Positions 1-8,916 of a DNA stretch of 64,000 nt are shown one piece after another. Each line of letters opens with the position of its first letter. Position 1 is the stretch's first letter. The position numbers and the translations under genes are program-made. A model generated the notes under the pieces. It was not told the DNA's origin, searched no databases, and saw only the letters and a list, made by a program, of their open reading frames with translations. This stretch comes from Ignavibacteriales bacterium (lineage in GTDB: Bacteria > Bacteroidota > Ignavibacteria > Ignavibacteriales > Melioribacteraceae), in contig JAGUYK010000044.1 in the NCBI GenBank assembly GCA_020061355.1, positions 185,658 to 249,657 on the forward strand, in the 5' to 3' direction.

Positions 1-10
1 GAAAGAAGAA

Positions 11-38
11 AAGAATCGTCACTAAAGTGACTCAAAGA
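11..38. repeat. left inverted repeat flanking the IVP-like gene
   Basis: The arms AAAGAATCG and CTCAAAGA surround an inner hairpin (GTCACT 18-23 pairing with AGTGAC 26-31). The same two arms, in inverted orientation, recur at 401-423 beyond the broken gene. This is seen directly; that the repeats bound an element is inference. Confidence 0.6.
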
Positions 39-50
39 AGGCAAGAATAA

Positions 51-400
51 TTGAAAACCTTTGAGGATTTACCCATTTATCAAAAAGCGAAAGAATTATG
101 TGTTTGTATTTATAAAATTGACGATTCAAAGTATTTAAAAGACTATGGATTCAAAGACCAGCTGTATCTGTAATGAATAATATTGCCGAAGGTTTTGAAA
201 GAGGAAGTAACAGAGATTTTGTTAAATTTTTATATTATTCAAAAGGATCGGTTGGAGAAATTCGAAGTTTATTAAATCTTGCAAAAGAACTGAAGTATAT
301 AGAAATAGAAACGTACGAGAACATGAAAAAGGATTGTTTAGATATTTCAAAGCAGTTATCAAATTTTATTAAATATCAAACGGACAAATTGGAGAAATAA
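51..400 (+). pseudogene. four-helix-bundle protein (23S rRNA IVP/Avd-like family), frameshifted
   Basis: Two overlapping frames together give one four-helix-bundle protein. From TTG at 51 the first frame reads KTFEDLPIYQKAKEL and ends at TAA 171-173 after KDYGFKDQLYL. The second frame, open from the ATG at 173, reads MNNIAEGFERGSNRDFVKFL and continues to 400. Family members (TIGR02436-type, the proteins encoded in 23S rRNA intervening sequences) have KDQIRRAAVSVMNNIAEGFERG across this junction. Here the bases before ATG 173 read A-V-S-V in the second frame, so about 10 bp encoding the I-R-R-A part appear to be missing. The remaining 75-residue downstream frame might still be translated, but it lacks helix 1. 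No rRNA is adjacent, so this is an orphan copy. Confidence 0.75.
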
Positions 401-448
401 TCTTTGAGCGAAGCGATTCTTTCCTTTTTTGAACAAAGTGATTCTTTT
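401..448. repeat. right inverted repeats of the IVP-like element (two units)
   Basis: Unit one (401-423) begins TCTTTGAGCGAAGCGATTC and is the reverse complement of the arms at 11-38 with a different, shorter centre. Unit two (427-448) begins TTTTGAACAAAGTGATTC and lies in the same orientation. The second unit ends 17 bp before the hemN start codon, so it lies in the hemN leader. Confidence 0.55.
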
Positions 449-465
449 ATTTAAAACGGTGATTT

Positions 466-1842
466 ATGTTTAATATTGATATAGAACTTATAAAAAAATA
501 CGATCGTCCCGGGCCGAGGTATACAAGTTATCCGACTGCTCCACAGTTCAATGATTCATTTACGCCGGATAAATACTTGGACGAAGTGATCCGTACCAAC
601 AATCACACTAAACCTCCTGATCTTTCATTGTATTTTCATATTCCATTCTGCGATACGCTCTGCTACTTCTGCGGCTGTAATATGATTATCACGCGGAACC
701 GTGATAGAATAAAGGAATATATTAAGTATGTTAAAAATGAGATTGATCTCCTGCGTTCATACATTATTAATGGGCGCAAGGTTGTACAATTGCACTGGGG
801 CGGTGGAACTCCCACTCACCTTAACCCTGATGAGATAAATGACTTAAAATCATATATCAATGCTAACTTCACATTTTCTGCAAGTGCAGAGGAAGGATGC
901 GAAATTGATCCGCGCGGATTAACAAAAGAGCATTTAGAAGCTTTAAGAAACAGCGGATTCAATAGAATCAGCATGGGTGTTCAGGACTTCAACGAAAAAG
1001 TACAGCAAGCGGTTAATAGAATTCAGCCCGAAGATATGACACGTCAAGTCGTCTATTGGGTAAGGGAACTGAACTTCCAGAGTATTAATCTCGATTTAAT
1101 TTATGGACTACCATTCCAATCGGCAGATTCATTTGCCAAAACTGTTGATGCAATAATTGATATTTCGCCTGACCGTATAGCTGTATTCAATTATGCTCAT
1201 GTACCGTGGATGAAAAAGCATATGGCACTTATTAAACCCGAGGATTTGCCTCAGCCGGAAGAGAAACTACAGATACTTAAAATGACAATCGAGAAACTTA
1301 CTTCTGCCGGATACATTTTTATTGGAATGGACCATTTTGCAAAACCGGATGATGAACTGGCAATCGCTTTAAGAGACAAAAAGTTATATCGAAATTTCCA
1401 GGGTTACAGTACACATGCCGGAGCGGATCTGTACGGTTTTGGCATTACAAGCATCAGCCAGATAGGAAAGTGCTACGCTCAAAATGTTAAAAAGGAAAAC
1501 GAATATTTCAAACTTCTTAATAATAATACTTTACCAATTGAACGCGGGTATTATTTAAACGACGACGATTTATTACGCAGACATGTTATTACACGCATAA
1601 TGTGTGATTTTGAATTAGATTTTTTGGAAATCGAAAATAAATTTAAAATTGAATTCGAAAAATATTTCGCTGTTAGTCTAGAAGGATTGAAAGAGTTTTT
1701 TGATGATCAATTAATTTTAATTAAAAACCGGAAATTAATTGTAACACAAATGGGCAGATTGCTGATAAGAAACATTGCAATGTGTTTCGACTGGTATATC
1801 GAACAAAAGGCAGATAAAGCTAAATATTCAAGAACGGTATAA
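466..1842 (+). CDS. hemN: oxygen-independent coproporphyrinogen III dehydrogenase
   Basis: A radical SAM enzyme that oxidatively decarboxylates coproporphyrinogen III to protoporphyrinogen IX without oxygen, in the cytoplasm. The 458-residue length is normal for the family. Residues 11-24 contain the family motif YDRPGPRYTSYPTA. The 4Fe-4S cluster cysteines lie in FCDTLCYFCGC (C62, C66, C69, with C71 as the extra family cysteine), the same spacing as E. coli HemN, and a GGGTP SAM motif follows near residue 112. The C-terminal HemN domain is present, which separates it from HemW. It is the first of five heme genes in the window and ends 1 bp before the convergent ATP-grasp gene. Confidence 0.96.
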   Translation: MFNIDIELIKKYDRPGPRYTSYPTAPQFNDSFTPDKYLDEVIRTNNHTKPPDLSLYFHIPFCDTLCYFCGCNMIITRNRDRIKEYIKYVKNEIDLLRSYIINGRKVVQLHWGGGTPTHLNPDEINDLKSYINANFTFSASAEEGCEIDPRGLTKEHLEALRNSGFNRISMGVQDFNEKVQQAVNRIQPEDMTRQVVYWVRELNFQSINLDLIYGLPFQSADSFAKTVDAIIDISPDRIAVFNYAHVPWMKKHMALIKPEDLPQPEEKLQILKMTIEKLTSAGYIFIGMDHFAKPDDELAIALRDKKLYRNFQGYSTHAGADLYGFGITSISQIGKCYAQNVKKENEYFKLLNNNTLPIERGYYLNDDDLLRRHVITRIMCDFELDFLEIENKFKIEFEKYFAVSLEGLKEFFDDQLILIKNRKLIVTQMGRLLIRNIAMCFDWYIEQKADKAKYSRTV

Positions 1843-1843
1843 T

Positions 1844-3037
1844 TCAATCCATCGGTTTTTCAGGTACAGGTGCCGACGTAAAAAACTCATTGTAGAACCG
1901 CTCAGTATACTGTTTCATTAACTCTTCCACCCTATTACAATTCGGCGAAGTCAGAATAAGTCCTGCATGAAATCTTTTCTTTAGTCGCCAGACTACCTCC
2001 GGATCATAAAATGAATTCATATCGGGCCATTCCTGTTTGGAGAGTGATTGCAATATTGCTGAATAATCATTCTTAGCTTGAGGGATTTTATACCTATCAT
2101 TCAGCTCAAGCTTAGCCCACTCTCTCCAAAGGTTAATACCTGTTGCATAAAATACAAGATCAGCTAAGTTTGCTCCGCCTACCCTAGCAGAGGTTTCAAG
2201 AAAATAAAATTTGCCTTCGTTACTTTTAATAAACTCCGAATGTGATACTCCTTTCAAAAGACCAAGTGATTTCAATAAATGATCGTTCATACTTATTAAT
2301 TTTCTCTCATCCTTTGAACCACGCTTCATAGTCCGGCTTGAAAAGACTCTTCCCTCGTGAGCAACTTCCATCGGCGGCAGACCGTATTGACTTGCAGTTG
2401 CAAATAAAACTTCCCTGTTAACAATTATGCTGTCAACATGATAAATATTTCCGGGAACATACTTCTCCAGGAGAAAGAACGATTGCCGGTCACCGAGTAT
2501 TTCAAGATTCTGCCAGAGTTCAGATTCGTTATTTATTTTTTTTATACCGATAGCTCCGGCTTGCATTCTTGGTTTCAGAACATAAGGAGGTTCAACCTCG
2601 GAGAGATATTTTTTTATTTTATCATAATTCAATACATGAACAAATGGAGGGACATTAATCCCCTCTTCTTCAGCACGCATTCTCATAGCCAGTTTGTCAC
2701 GGAAATATCGCGCTGTAGTATCGCCCATTCCGGGGACGCGCATATGCTCTCTTAGACGCGCAGCTTTTTCGACATCAAAATCATCAAGTGCAATAATTCT
2801 GTCAATCTGTTCCTTGCGAGCCAGAAAACTAACAGCGTTTATCATATGTTCAATATTCCATTCCTTATTCACATCGGGCATATAAAATATTTCGTCTATA
2901 CTTTCCTTTGGCCAAGGTGCCTCGTGCAAACTCTGTGAAGTAAGAAGCAAAACTCTGCTTCCATCCTCTTTTGCCTGCTTCATAAAATCGAAGCCTTTTT
3001 CATAACTTGAAATGCAAAGAACAGTAAGTTTATTCAT
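1844..3037 (-). CDS. ATP-grasp domain protein (carboxylate-amine ligase-like)
   Basis: About 397 residues from the ATG at 3037; a GTG four codons upstream (3049) is an alternative start. The N-terminal part resembles a pre-ATP-grasp domain. The ATP-grasp core follows: MRAEEEGINVPPFV, a PPYVLKPR segment supplying the nucleotide-binding lysine, and a FLETSARVGGAN segment with the acidic/Asn metal ligands. The fold joins a carboxylate to an amine via an acyl-phosphate; the substrate cannot be read from sequence. It sits antisense between hemN and hemH, but nothing shows a role in heme synthesis. It could belong to the broad family of biotin carboxylase-like or peptide-ligase ATP-grasp proteins. 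Confidence 0.75.
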   Translation of the reverse strand: MNKLTVLCISSYEKGFDFMKQAKEDGSRVLLLTSQSLHEAPWPKESIDEIFYMPDVNKEWNIEHMINAVSFLARKEQIDRIIALDDFDVEKAARLREHMRVPGMGDTTARYFRDKLAMRMRAEEEGINVPPFVHVLNYDKIKKYLSEVEPPYVLKPRMQAGAIGIKKINNESELWQNLEILGDRQSFFLLEKYVPGNIYHVDSIIVNREVLFATASQYGLPPMEVAHEGRVFSSRTMKRGSKDERKLISMNDHLLKSLGLLKGVSHSEFIKSNEGKFYFLETSARVGGANLADLVFYATGINLWREWAKLELNDRYKIPQAKNDYSAILQSLSKQEWPDMNSFYDPEVVWRLKKRFHAGLILTSPNCNRVEELMKQYTERFYNEFFTSAPVPEKPMD

Positions 3038-3228
3038 AAAAGATTCCACTAATTTTATTATGAACTTATTTTAGCGAATTATGCTCAATAACTCAACCAA
3101 AATGTTAACAAAATGTTTGTCTGTTAGACGGCTTTACCTGATTATCCTCATCTTTTACCTGAAAATTTCAGTTGAAAATCCTTAAATTTGCCGTGCATTT
3201 AATAAGAATTTTTAAGAAAGGACTTTTA

Positions 3229-4182
3229 TTGTCAAAGACAGCCGTTGTACTTTTTAACCTTGGCGGACCGGATTCGCTTGAATCGGTCGAACCGTTTTTA
3301 TATAACCTGTTTTGCGACCCCGATATTTTTAAGCTCCCATTCGGACAGAGATTATTTGCAAAAATAATTTCAAGCAGACGCGCTCCTAAAGTTGCCGAAG
3401 AGTATAAACTTATCGGCAGTAAGTCTCCAATTAACGAATGGACCGAAATTCAACGCTCGCTCCTTGAGAAGAAATTAAGAAAAATAAATTTGTCGACAGA
3501 TGTATTGATTGCAATGAGGTATTCAAAACCTTTTACAAAGGAGACTGCTGAAGAAATTGAATCCGGTAATTACGATAAAATATTTCTTCTCCCCCTTTAT
3601 CCGCATTATTCAATTACAACTACTGGTTCCTCTTTTAATGAATGGAAAAGGAATTATAAGGGCGAGAAGTCAAAATTGATTTTTATAAATAGCTATCCAG
3701 CTAATTCAAGTTATATTGCTGCCCTCAATCAAAGAATAGATGAATCATTATTAAAATTTCCGGAAAGATTAAGAAATAATGTTCAGCTGGTTTTTAGTGC
3801 TCATGGAACGCCGGTTAGTATAGTTAAAAAAGGTGACCCGTACAGTCATCACATAAAAGAAACTGTTGAAGCCGTAATGAAAGCACGGGGCAACTCTCAT
3901 AAACACCATTTGTGTTATCAAAGCAAAGTCGGACCAATGAAATGGCTTGAACCGGCTACGGATACAATGATAAAAGAACTTGCAGCCAAGAATAAGAAGC
4001 ACTTACTTATAATTCCGGTAAGTTTCGTCTCAGATCATATCGAAACATTATTCGAACTGGACATTGAATACCGCCATGTTGCCGATGAATGCGGAATAGA
4101 AAATTATATTGTCATGAAAGGATTGAATGATTCTCAATTATTTGTTGATGCATTAACAGAACTCGTGAGAAGTGAAATATAA
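3229..4182 (+). CDS. hemH: ferrochelatase
   Basis: Inserts Fe2+ into protoporphyrin to give protoheme. The start is placed at TTG 3229 because AGAAAGGA (3215-3222) lies 6 bp upstream and the family begins with KTAVVLFNLGGPDS. The open frame continues to TTG 3172, but those 19 residues are not conserved in kind. With this start the protein has 317 residues. VFSAHGTP holds the catalytic histidine (residue 192) and SFVSDHIETLFELDIEY holds the conserved glutamates. The YQSKVGPMKWLEP segment is also typical. There is no C-terminal membrane segment, as in many bacterial forms. Confidence 0.95.
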   Translation: MSKTAVVLFNLGGPDSLESVEPFLYNLFCDPDIFKLPFGQRLFAKIISSRRAPKVAEEYKLIGSKSPINEWTEIQRSLLEKKLRKINLSTDVLIAMRYSKPFTKETAEEIESGNYDKIFLLPLYPHYSITTTGSSFNEWKRNYKGEKSKLIFINSYPANSSYIAALNQRIDESLLKFPERLRNNVQLVFSAHGTPVSIVKKGDPYSHHIKETVEAVMKARGNSHKHHLCYQSKVGPMKWLEPATDTMIKELAAKNKKHLLIIPVSFVSDHIETLFELDIEYRHVADECGIENYIVMKGLNDSQLFVDALTELVRSEI

Positions 4183-4211
4183 ATCAGGAAAATAATCCGT
4201 TTCCCGTCTAC

Positions 4212-4246
4212 CGTTTCACTTTTCACACAAATAGATAAATGAAACG
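4212..4246 (+). promoter_or_regulatory. short hairpin in the M3 peptidase leader
   Basis: CGTTTCA (4212-4218) pairs with TGAAACG (4240-4246), enclosing a 21-nt loop directly before the GAGGAG ribosome binding site. The pairing is seen; any regulatory function is inference. Confidence 0.25.
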
Positions 4247-4257
4247 AAGAGGAGAAA

Positions 4258-6354
4258 ATGAGAACAAAACTAATTTTATTTATTACAGCAATATTATTCA
4301 GTATAACCATGAACATCGCACAGAACAAAAATGCGAACAATCCATTCTTTATGGAGTGGAAAACACCATACGAGACTCCCCCTTTTAATGAAATAAAAGT
4401 TGAGCATTTTCTACCAGCTATTGAGGAAGGGGTTCGACTTGAAAAAGCTGAAATAGATGCAATCGTAAATAATCCTGAAAAAGCGACATTCAAAAACACT
4501 ATTGTGGCGCTCGAAAAATCAGGAGAATTTCTAACCAGAGTAAACCGCGTATTCGGGGCATTAAATGGTGCTAATACAACTGATGAGATTCAGAAAATTG
4601 CACGAGTAACCACTCCTTTACTTTCAAAGCATAGAGATGATATAGTATTAAACGAAAAACTTTTTGAAAGAATTAAATCAGTTTATTTGGAAAAAGAAAG
4701 CTTGTCTGAAATAGAACAAAATGTAGTAGAAAACTACTATAAAAATGCCGTAAGAAGCGGTGCCGATCTTGATGAAACAGGAAAAGAAAAGCTGAGAAAG
4801 ATAAATCAGGAGCTTTCAATGCTCGGATTAAAGTTCAGCGAAAATGCTCTAAAAGAAACCAATTCAATTGCACTTATTATTGATAAGAAAGAAGATCTTG
4901 CCGGATTGTCTCAAGACGTTATAAATGCAGCAGCTGAATTAGCAAAAGCAAAAAAAATAGAAGGCAAGTGGGCATTCTCGCTTCAAAAGCCAAGCTTCAT
5001 TCCGTTTCTTCAGTACTCACATAAAAGAGAACTTCGGGAAATAATTTTTAAAGCATATATAAACCGGGGAAATAATAATAACGAACTCGACAACAAAAAA
5101 ATTGTCTCCCGTGTTGCTGCGCTCCGTGTTGATAGAGCTAATCTTTTAGGATACAAAACCTATGCTGACTTTGTACTGGAACGTAACATGGCAAAAAATC
5201 CCGATAACGTTTACAAATTCCTTAATGATCTCTGGACACCGGCAATTAAGAGAGCTAAAATGGAAATTTCCGATATGCAGAAGATTATAGACAACGAAGG
5301 CGGTAATTTTAAGTTGGCTGCCTGGGATTGGTGGCATTATGCCGAGAAAGTTAAAAAAGAAAAATACGATCTTGATGAATCAATGCTTCGCCCCTATTTC
5401 AAAATGGAAAATGTACGTGCCGGTGCTTTTGCGGTAGCCTCAAAATTATATGGGATAAAATTTATTAAACGTGATGACATTACAGTCTATCATCCTGATG
5501 TAGAAGTCTTTGAGGTTCAGGAATCCAATGGTAAACATATAGGAATTTTTTATAGTGATTATTATCCGCGTGACGGAAAGAGAAGCGGTGCCTGGTCAAG
5601 CGGTTTCAGAGGCCAGTCCAACATTGAAGGGAAATTTATAACCCCTTTGGTTTACAATGTTGGTAACTTTTCCAAACCGACAGCTGATAAACCGGCATTA
5701 ATGAGCATTGACGAAGTGAATACTTTATTCCACGAACTTGGACACGGATTGAATTCTTTGTTCTCCAATTATGATTACCCCGGTGGAAGAAACACTCCGC
5801 GCGATTTCGTTGAGTTACCGTCACAGATAATGGAGAATTGGGCTCTTGAACCGGAGGTATTAAAGATTTATGCAAAACACTTTCAGACAGGTGAAGTTAT
5901 TCCTCAACAATTGATTGATAAAATTGTCAATTCGCGATTATTCAACCAGGGATTTGAAACAGTGGAATATCTTGCTGCGTCATTTCTTGATATGGATTGG
6001 CACATGCTTTCAGAAAATATTGAAAGGGATGTTGTACAATTTGAAAGATCAGCATTTGAGAAAATCGGATTAATGTCTGAAATCGAATCACGATATCAAA
6101 GTACAAATTTCGGACACATTCTCGGTGGATATGCTGCCGGATATTATAGTTATATCTGGGCAGCAGTTTTGGATGCTGACGCTTTTGAAGCATTCAAAGA
6201 GAAAGGTGATTTGTTCGATCAAGCCACTGCAACCGCATTTAGAAATTTTATTCTCGCTATTAGCGGATCTGATGACGCAATGACACTCTATAAAAAATTC
6301 AGAGGAAGAGAGCCGAAAGTTGATGCTTTATTAAATAGAAGAGGATTGAATTAA
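4258..6354 (+). CDS. M3 family metallopeptidase (oligopeptidase A / Dcp-like), exported
   Basis: A zinc peptidase of the thimet-oligopeptidase family, 698 residues. The zinc site HELGHGLNSLF gives H492, E493 and H496, and the third ligand E519 sits in RDFVELPSQ with the spacing of the family. The N-terminal MRTKLILFITAILFSITMNIAQ looks like a signal peptide, so it probably acts in the periplasm on short peptides. The start follows a clear GAGGAG Shine-Dalgarno (4250-4255). A strong terminator follows at 6365-6397. Whether it is a dipeptidyl carboxypeptidase or an endo-oligopeptidase is not decided by sequence. Confidence 0.92.
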   Translation: MRTKLILFITAILFSITMNIAQNKNANNPFFMEWKTPYETPPFNEIKVEHFLPAIEEGVRLEKAEIDAIVNNPEKATFKNTIVALEKSGEFLTRVNRVFGALNGANTTDEIQKIARVTTPLLSKHRDDIVLNEKLFERIKSVYLEKESLSEIEQNVVENYYKNAVRSGADLDETGKEKLRKINQELSMLGLKFSENALKETNSIALIIDKKEDLAGLSQDVINAAAELAKAKKIEGKWAFSLQKPSFIPFLQYSHKRELREIIFKAYINRGNNNNELDNKKIVSRVAALRVDRANLLGYKTYADFVLERNMAKNPDNVYKFLNDLWTPAIKRAKMEISDMQKIIDNEGGNFKLAAWDWWHYAEKVKKEKYDLDESMLRPYFKMENVRAGAFAVASKLYGIKFIKRDDITVYHPDVEVFEVQESNGKHIGIFYSDYYPRDGKRSGAWSSGFRGQSNIEGKFITPLVYNVGNFSKPTADKPALMSIDEVNTLFHELGHGLNSLFSNYDYPGGRNTPRDFVELPSQIMENWALEPEVLKIYAKHFQTGEVIPQQLIDKIVNSRLFNQGFETVEYLAASFLDMDWHMLSENIERDVVQFERSAFEKIGLMSEIESRYQSTNFGHILGGYAAGYYSYIWAAVLDADAFEAFKEKGDLFDQATATAFRNFILAISGSDDAMTLYKKFRGREPKVDALLNRRGLN

Positions 6355-6364
6355 TTACATAATC

Positions 6365-6397
6365 AAAACGGGAAACGATTCTCTCGTTTCCCGTTTT
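6365..6397 (+). terminator. Rho-independent-type terminator after M3 peptidase
   Basis: A perfect 14-bp stem (AAAACGGGAAACGA, 6365-6378, with its complement 6384-6397) closes a TTCTC loop. The 3' arm ends in TTTT. It separates the peptidase from hemG. Confidence 0.8.
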
Positions 6398-6413
6398 ACC
6401 TTTCACATAATAT

Positions 6414-7796
6414 ATGAACAATAAAAAATCTATTGTAATTATTGGTGCCGGAATTTCCGGACTGGCAACAGCACATTGGCTTCATGAAAACGGATTCGAT
6501 GTAACAATCCTTGAATCCAAAAATGAAGCCGGCGGTGCTATGGAAACCTTACATGAAAATGGATTCCTAATTGATTTTGGTCCTAACTCCGGATTGGAAA
6601 CTACTCCCCTTATCCGCCTGATTGTTGATGAAGTCGGATTGTCGAATGAAATGATCTATGCAAGTGAGTCTTCGAACAAAAGATACATTCTGCGGAACAA
6701 CGAATTGCATGCATTGCCGACTTCGCCACCGGCATTTATTAAAGCAAAATTATTTTCCACAAAAGCAAAGTTCCGTGTGATGGCTGAACCTTTTATCGGA
6801 AAGTCGGAAGATGGTTATTATCAAAGTATGGCTCAGTTTGTACGAAGAAGATTAGGACAGGAATTTCTGGATTATGCGATTGATCCGTTTGTAAGCGGAG
6901 TTTTTGCCGGAGATCCGCACAAGCTGAGTGTTAAGTCTGCTTTCCCTAAACTCTATAGGTTGGAAGAAGTCTATGGTGGATTAGTAAAAGGTTTGATAAA
7001 AGGAGCACGTGAAAGGAAGAAACGTGCCGAGCAATCGAAACAGAGCGCAAAAATGTTTTCCTTCATTAATGGAATGCAGACTTTTCCGAAAGCAATTGCG
7101 AATCGTTTGAACAATAAAATTCATTATGAGTGCAGAGTTCAGAGTGTAGAACGAAGAGCACAGAATTGGATTATCCGATATGAAAAGAATGGTTATCTGA
7201 AAGAAATAAATTCTGATTACATTCTATCTACTATTCCCGTTCATACTGCTGCTAAAATCTTTTCCGGATTGGATCAGAATTTTCAACTCCATTCGGATAA
7301 TATTTACTATCCTCCAGTTATGGTATTATATCTTGGATTCAACAAAAAAGATATCGGAAGAGATCTTGATGGGTTCGGGTATTTAATTCCCTCAAAAGAA
7401 AATAAAAGTTTTTTAGGTGCAATCTGGAGTTCTACAATTTTTCCGAACCGATGCGATGAAGATAAAGCAGCTTTTACATTATTCGTTGGCGGTGCCCGTT
7501 CGCCTCATTTGTTTGATATCGAGAAAGATAAATTACTCAATCAGGTTTTAAAGGAATTTAAAAAAATTATGCGAATCAACGCCGATCCGGTTTTTATGAG
7601 AGATCGGATGTGGCAGAAGGCGATCCCTCAGTATAATATCGGGTACATAGAGCATGAGAATTATTTTGATAAATTTGAAAAGGCAAATCCAGGAATTTTT
7701 ATAAGCGGTAATTTCCGTGGTGGAATTTCCGTCGGTGATTGCATTAAGAATTCCGAAATAGTGTTTAATAAAATTAAAAACTCTGCGTCTCGGTGA
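6414..7796 (+). CDS. hemY: protoporphyrinogen oxidase (HemY/HemG type FAD enzyme)
   Basis: A 460-residue FAD-dependent amine-oxidase-fold enzyme. The Rossmann dinucleotide motif [17 protein letters not shown] is at residues 5-21 and [12 protein letters not shown] follows, as in HemY-type protoporphyrinogen/coproporphyrinogen oxidases. The C-terminal FAD-binding segment is [13 protein letters not shown]. Neighbours hemN, hemH and hemB support a heme role. With HemN making protoporphyrinogen IX, the expected reaction is protoporphyrinogen IX to protoporphyrin IX, although HemY-type enzymes can also act on coproporphyrinogen III. There is no clear ribosome binding site. The last codons (N-S-A-S-R-stop) lie in the left arm of a palindromic repeat. 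Confidence 0.93.
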   Translation: MNNKKSIVIIGAGISGLATAHWLHENGFDVTILESKNEAGGAMETLHENGFLIDFGPNSGLETTPLIRLIVDEVGLSNEMIYASESSNKRYILRNNELHALPTSPPAFIKAKLFSTKAKFRVMAEPFIGKSEDGYYQSMAQFVRRRLGQEFLDYAIDPFVSGVFAGDPHKLSVKSAFPKLYRLEEVYGGLVKGLIKGARERKKRAEQSKQSAKMFSFINGMQTFPKAIANRLNNKIHYECRVQSVERRAQNWIIRYEKNGYLKEINSDYILSTIPVHTAAKIFSGLDQNFQLHSDNIYYPPVMVLYLGFNKKDIGRDLDGFGYLIPSKENKSFLGAIWSSTIFPNRCDEDKAAFTLFVGGARSPHLFDIEKDKLLNQVLKEFKKIMRINADPVFMRDRMWQKAIPQYNIGYIEHENYFDKFEKANPGIFISGNFRGGISVGDCIKNSEIVFNKIKNSASR

Positions 7797-7840
7797 CTCT
7801 GCGGTTATTTTTTACCGCAGAGACTAAAAAACACAGAGAA
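7781..7840. repeat. intergenic palindromic (REP-like) repeat between hemY and hemB
   Basis: CTCTGCGGT (7797-7805) pairs with ACCGCAGAG (7814-7822) around TATTTTTT. Outer CTCTGCGTCT (7781-) and ACACAGAG (7831-) extend it imperfectly. The hemY stop (7794-7796) is within the left arm and the hemB ribosome binding site abuts the right arm. Similar CCGCAGAGAC repeats are common between genes in this bacterial group (recall, not searched). Confidence 0.65.
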
Positions 7841-7849
7841 GGAGAATCA

Positions 7850-8833
7850 ATGGCAACTTATCCGACTAAAAGATTAAGACGATTAAGATATAGCCCTCTT
7901 GTCCGCGACATGGTTCGTGAGACAGTTTTAACAAAGAATGATTTAATCTATCCCTTATTTGTTGTGCCGGGAAAAAATGTTAAGAAGGAAGTCCGATCAA
8001 TGCCGGGTGTCTTTCAAATGTCGATTGATACAGTCGTTGAGGAATGCAAGGAAGTTGAAAAGCTTGGTATTCCTGCTGTAATTCTTTTTGGTATTCCGGA
8101 TCATAAAGATGAAGTAGGTTCCGGCGCTTATGACCCAAACGGAATAATCCAGCAAGCAGTCCGTACAATTAAAGCTGAAGTAAAGAAGCTGCTTGTGATC
8201 ACCGATGTCTGTTTATGCGAATATACTTCTCACGGACATTGCGGAGTTTTGCATGGCGAAAATATATTAAATGATGAAACAGTATCACTACTTGCTAAGG
8301 AATCTGTCTCTCATGCAGAAGCCGGTGCTGATATAATTGCACCATCGGATATGATGGACGGACGCGTTTCTGCTATACGAAAAGCACTTGATTATAAAGG
8401 ATTCTCGCATATTCCGATTTTAAGTTATGCAGTAAAATATGCTTCCGGATTCTATGGTCCGTTCCGTGATGCGGCAGAATCAGCACCTGCATTCGGCGAC
8501 CGACGTTCACACCAAATGGATATTGCAAACAGCGATGAAGCATTACGCGAAGCAGAGAGTGACATAGAAGAGGGTGCTGATATGATAATGGTTAAACCTG
8601 CCGGCGCTTATCTTGATATTATCTGGCGTGTAAAAGAAAAGTTCGGGATGCCTACTGCCGCTTACCAGGTGAGCGGTGAATATGCTATGATTAAAGCTGC
8701 CGGAAAAAATAACTGGATTGACGAAGAACGTGTTATGATAGAGTCGTTAATTGCAATTAAACGTGCTGGTGCTGATATGATCCTAACATACTTTGCAAAA
8801 GAAGTAGCGCGATATTTAGATAAGAATAAATAG
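7850..8833 (+). CDS. hemB: delta-aminolevulinic acid dehydratase (porphobilinogen synthase)
   Basis: Condenses two 5-aminolevulinate molecules to porphobilinogen. The ATG at 7850 is chosen because GAAGGAG precedes it by 5 bp and the family begins near [11 protein letters not shown]; the open frame upstream only reads through the palindromic repeat. The protein has 327 residues. The two Schiff-base lysines are K196 ([13 protein letters not shown]) and K249 ([14 protein letters not shown]). C121, C123 and C131 in [13 protein letters not shown] form the zinc site, marking the Zn-dependent class. SDMMDGRV is also conserved. Confidence 0.97.
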   Translation: MATYPTKRLRRLRYSPLVRDMVRETVLTKNDLIYPLFVVPGKNVKKEVRSMPGVFQMSIDTVVEECKEVEKLGIPAVILFGIPDHKDEVGSGAYDPNGIIQQAVRTIKAEVKKLLVITDVCLCEYTSHGHCGVLHGENILNDETVSLLAKESVSHAEAGADIIAPSDMMDGRVSAIRKALDYKGFSHIPILSYAVKYASGFYGPFRDAAESAPAFGDRRSHQMDIANSDEALREAESDIEEGADMIMVKPAGAYLDIIWRVKEKFGMPTAAYQVSGEYAMIKAAGKNNWIDEERVMIESLIAIKRAGADMILTYFAKEVARYLDKNK

Positions 8834-8849
8834 TGTTTCATAATCATGC

Positions 8850-8902
8850 GCTTGATCATATAGAGTTAAATAAAAGGTAGATTAAGATTAAGAGCATGAT
8901 CA
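8850..8902. repeat. inverted repeat between hemB and the MFS gene
   Basis: TTGATCAT (8850-8857) and ATGATCAA (8895-8902) form inverted arms in the short spacer. It has no T tract and does not look like a terminator. Confidence 0.3.
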
Positions 8903-8916
8903 AGATCAAAAATTAA

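Noticed and set aside
3172-3228. longer ferrochelatase start (TTG 3172)
   Set aside because: A Shine-Dalgarno favours TTG 3229 and the family N-terminus starts there.
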